Virus record (IMG/VR): IMGVR_UViG_3300008117_000167
Span: 1-33,774 of that record
Source: a virus
Direction: 5' to 3' (one strand)
Length of the DNA: 33,774 nt
Position 1 is the stretch's first letter. The number at the start of each line of letters is the position of its first letter. This document shows, piece by piece, positions 31,595-33,774 of the stretch. The position numbers and the translations under genes are program-made. The notes below the pieces were generated by a model. It ran no database searches. It had not been told where the DNA came from and saw nothing but the letters and a program-made list of their open reading frames with translations.

Positions 31595-31938
31595 TTTTTT
31601 TTTGTTTTTTCTGCTGTATCAGATGACATACTTTTAATAAATTCATTCTCACTCCACAAATCAATGACTTTATTAATTTGATTAATTATATCATCATTTT
31701 TTAGATTATTTTCAACAAAATCTACAAAAAATTCAAAATTATATTCTGGAATTACATCTTTTATAATACAATTATTATAATAGCCGCTATATATTATTTG
31801 TGCAAATCCAATCTCAGTTAATGTATTACCATTAAATGATACACCATCTATAAATCTATTTTGCAAATATCTAAATGATGCCATTCCAAATTTAAGTCCA
31901 ATAGTTTTTCCTTCAATCTCAATTGTAGTATAATTCAT
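31573..31938 (-). CDS. Tail assembly chaperone G
   Basis: The 121-residue protein MNYTTIEIEGKTIGLKFGMA, then FVENNLKNDDIINQINKVID, precedes the tape measure gene by one overlapping frame, the position of lambda G-like chaperones. Its end, KTKKKITRGKK, contains the slippery A AAA AAG. It stabilises the tape measure together with the GT product. Length and position are typical. Confidence 0.8.
   Translation of the reverse strand: MNYTTIEIEGKTIGLKFGMASFRYLQNRFIDGVSFNGNTLTEIGFAQIIYSGYYNNCIIKDVIPEYNFEFFVDFVENNLKNDDIINQINKVIDLWSENEFIKSMSSDTAEKTKKKITRGKK
31594..31600 (-). promoter_or_regulatory. Programmed -1 frameshift site A AAA AAG
   Basis: In the G frame the codons are ACA AAA AAA AAG ATT; the last seven bases before ATT form A AAA AAG, the heptamer used in E. 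coli dnaX. Slipping back one base opens the frame that runs without a stop into the 83-residue ORF. The nine-A run (31595-31603) also invites sequencing length errors. Confidence 0.8.
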
Positions 31939-31940
31939 AA

Positions 31941-32372
31941 TTATGCAGTTATATCAATAGTTCCAGAAGATGTAATTGTACCGCTAAATTTCATAAAATC
32001 AGCTGTTGCTTGTGTAAGTGTCAAAGAAGTTACATAAGCAGAGAACTGATGATAATAAACGGTACCTACTGAAGCACCAGTAACTGTTGGGTTTTGTACC
32101 CTAACTGTAACCAATGTCTTGTTAATACTTGCAGTTAAAAGACTACCATAAGATACTTGAGAAACACTTGGTGATACCTCACATACGGCATCAAAGCTAA
32201 TTGCAACTCCTGGCTCTCCAACAGATGTAAGAGTACCACAGTTTGTTTGATCAGTTGTTGTGTCAAGTGTTGTGTTTACTGAAGATGATGCAAGACATAC
32301 AAGTGTTTTGTATGAAGAACCACCAGCTACATCTATTTCGATGTTTTGTACTGAACCGAGAATTTGTCCCAT
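31941..32372 (-). CDS. Major tail tube protein
   Basis: The 143-residue protein MGQILGSVQNIEIDVAGGSS is Ser/Thr/Gly/Val-rich and predicted all-beta, with SVGEPGVAISFDAVCEVSPS and YYHQFSAYVTSLTLTQATAD. It lies between the tail terminator and the G/GT chaperones, the standard place of the tube gene. It should polymerise around the tape measure. The codon use is less AT-biased than in its neighbours, consistent with high expression. Confidence 0.85.
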   Translation of the reverse strand: MGQILGSVQNIEIDVAGGSSYKTLVCLASSSVNTTLDTTTDQTNCGTLTSVGEPGVAISFDAVCEVSPSVSQVSYGSLLTASINKTLVTVRVQNPTVTGASVGTVYYHQFSAYVTSLTLTQATADFMKFSGTITSSGTIDITA

Positions 32373-32385
32373 TTTTTATTTGTTT

Positions 32386-32820
32386 TTATTTTTGATTAAC
32401 TAAATTGTTTATTGTTATAATTTTTCTTGTTATATATAAATCATCATTTTCTATATCTAAATATCTTGATGCAGTTCTTGCAATTGGAAATATTTGAAAT
32501 TGTGCATCTACGTTTAAGTCTTTTACTCCTGTTGTTGGTATTAATAAATTTAAAATTGTACTTGCAATAGAATCCACAACACTTAAATCCCTATTCCTAT
32601 ATTGTTCACAATATATATCTATATCAATATCTGCATTTGTTACAAAAACCTGATTGTTATTATCAGGCGATTCATTAACAGTTCCAATTATAATATATTT
32701 ATCAGGGGTAGTTATAGTAGGTATTTGTGAATATACAGGTATTACTTTACCATTATATATTACATTGTTTTGTAATACAGTTAAATAAGCGGTTCTAACA
32801 TTATTTGAACAATCTAACAT
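32386..32820 (-). CDS. Tail terminator / completion protein
   Basis: The 144-residue protein contains YSQIPTITTPDKYIIIGTVN, then DIDIDIYCEQYRNRDLSVVD and a terminal YITRKIITINNLV. This is the alpha/beta pattern of DUF3168/gpU-like tail terminators that cap the tube. Its ATG overlaps the gp10-like stop as TAATG, and the tube gene follows. Confidence 0.7.
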   Translation of the reverse strand: MLDCSNNVRTAYLTVLQNNVIYNGKVIPVYSQIPTITTPDKYIIIGTVNESPDNNNQVFVTNADIDIDIYCEQYRNRDLSVVDSIASTILNLLIPTTGVKDLNVDAQFQIFPIARTASRYLDIENDDLYITRKIITINNLVNQK

Positions 32821-33248
32821 TATTTATTTGTAATTACTAAATTATATAATTTTTTATATAGTTTTGGTTGAACTTGCTTTACACTTGGAAATAAAAAAGG
32901 TCTTTGTTTTGTAAAACCTTCTCCATTTACATAAAATTGTTTTGCAATTTCTCTCCATTCATTTGTTAATCTGCTTTGATACTTTTCATAAAATTGGCCA
33001 GTTCCAAATTCGTAATATGCAGAATATTGAAAATTAGCATTAATTGAATATCTTAAAAATGATAATTTTTCAACACTAATTGTACCTGCAATAAACTCTG
33101 GTGCTTTTCTTCTCGCTAATGTAGCAATTTCTTCAGCAGCAGCACCAATTTCCATATCAACTTCTTTAGCTAAATCATTTTTTACTTGCTTTAGCTTATT
33201 TAATGCTTCTTGCACTTCCCTATCTTTTAATCTAAAGAAAAATGCCAT
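32820..33248 (-). CDS. HK97 gp10-like tail-completion protein
   Basis: The 142-residue basic protein FFRLKDREVQEALNKLKQVK, VDMEIGAAAEEIATLARRKA and the YYEFGTG motif near residue 80 match HK97 gp10-type proteins, which join the head-tail interface. The ATG overlaps the connector stop as TAATG, and the tail terminator gene follows in the same way. Confidence 0.85.
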   Translation of the reverse strand: MAFFFRLKDREVQEALNKLKQVKNDLAKEVDMEIGAAAEEIATLARRKAPEFIAGTISVEKLSFLRYSINANFQYSAYYEFGTGQFYEKYQSRLTNEWREIAKQFYVNGEGFTKQRPFLFPSVKQVQPKLYKKLYNLVITNK

Positions 33249-33774
33249 TATATAACTACTTTTTTATATTGATGATAATTAAGACCATCCCATTTAGGAA
33301 ATTCGCTTAAAGTACCAGTTGTTTGATCACCCTTAAATTTCTTTCCTCTGTTCTCATAAGACCATGCAACTAAAGTCAAAATATCGCTTTTAATATCTTC
33401 GGGTAGTGATGAATATCCTGCTTGATAGGTAATAATATAATTACCTGCATTGTATAACCAAATCTTGCCCCCAATCAACTCATAGTCATCATTTTTGACC
33501 ATGGTTTCATACATATTAAATCCAGTCTTCCACTTTAATTCATTAACGCAAATAAGTGGGCCGTATGGAACATCCACCATCCAAACTTGTGGAACTGATC
33601 CTGTAAGTTCAATAGTTGCCTTTAAAACCTTGCTTCCAAATGATACGGATGTCAATGCCTCAATATGTTTTCTTGCTGATTCAATCAATTCTTGAATCAA
33701 GCTATCATCTGTATCGTATGAAATACGCATCCATGTTTTTGCATCAGTCAAACTCACAGGCTCAACCACTACAT
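33248..33774 (-). CDS. Head-tail connector (gp6-like), main part; continues at 1-151
   Basis: This is the C-terminal 173-175 codons of the connector. The frame leaves the window at its right end and continues to ATG 151 after the ends are joined. Features are TDAKTWMRISYDTDDSLIQE, ESARKHIEALTSVSF and YQAGYSSLPEDIKSDILTLV, the pattern of the gp6/adaptor family that sits below the portal. The GTG at 33769 is only an apparent start. Confidence 0.9.
   Translation of the reverse strand, partial: VVVEPVSLTDAKTWMRISYDTDDSLIQELIESARKHIEALTSVSFGSKVLKATIELTGSVPQVWMVDVPYGPLICVNELKWKTGFNMYETMVKNDDYELIGGKIWLYNAGNYIITYQAGYSSLPEDIKSDILTLVAWSYENRGKKFKGDQTTGTLSEFPKWDGLNYHQYKKVVI
33661..33774. repeat. Terminal direct repeat, right copy
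   Basis: Identical to 1-114. See the left copy. Confidence 0.97.

Overview
The window is one complete, circularly permuted tailed-phage genome. Its first 114 bases (1-114) recur exactly as its last 114 (33661-33774), so the unique circle is about 33,660 bp. One gene, the head-tail connector, is cut by the ends and becomes whole when they are joined. Gene content is that of a siphovirus: HK97-fold capsid, long-tail genes, tape measure and a G/GT frameshift, with no sheath gene. The host is most likely a Bacteroidota bacterium. The DNA is AT-rich, two promoters fit the Bacteroidota pattern TTTG-N19-21-TAnnTTTG, starts are preceded by A/C-rich rather than Shine-Dalgarno sequence, and a lipoprotein spanin implies a Gram-negative envelope. 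I see no integrase, tRNA, transposon or CRISPR array, so a virulent lifestyle is the simplest reading.

Nearly everything is on the minus strand and is read from high to low coordinates. From 8354 down: a small ORF, TerS, TerL, portal, MuF-like protein, a three-part prohead protease and the capsid protein. A terminator, a methyltransferase and a glycosyltransferase follow. Across the circle junction come the head-tail connector, gp10-like protein, tail terminator, tail tube, G/GT chaperones (frameshift at 31594-31600), tape measure, tail-tip protein, a second tube-like protein, two small membrane proteins (holin candidates), a BppU-like protein, two fibres, endolysin, unimolecular spanin, a DEDDy exonuclease and an HExxH protein. 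This block ends at a terminator near 18271-18310.

A second minus-strand block starts at a promoter at 18232-18263. It holds a Cro/CI-type HTH protein, an SSB-like protein, a RecB-like nuclease, an SNF2-type helicase, a VRR-NUC nuclease, several unknown small proteins, a PrimPol-SF3 helicase and, after a non-coding gap, a stand-alone DnaA domain-IV-like protein. The gap (10618-11021) looks like a replication origin. It has 11-bp iterons (AATCGYGTACC) in both orientations around a T-rich tract, a DnaA-box-like 9-mer, a tandem 36/37-bp repeat with five G4 runs on one strand, and a perfect 14-bp palindrome.

The only plus-strand unit (8559-9977, possibly to 10227) starts at a divergent promoter at 8490-8522. 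It encodes small proteins and a sliding-clamp-like protein. No DNA polymerase is encoded. The DnaA-like protein, clamp-like protein, primase-helicase and iterons suggest that the phage builds its own initiation site and recruits the host replisome. This is the part most likely to be undescribed.
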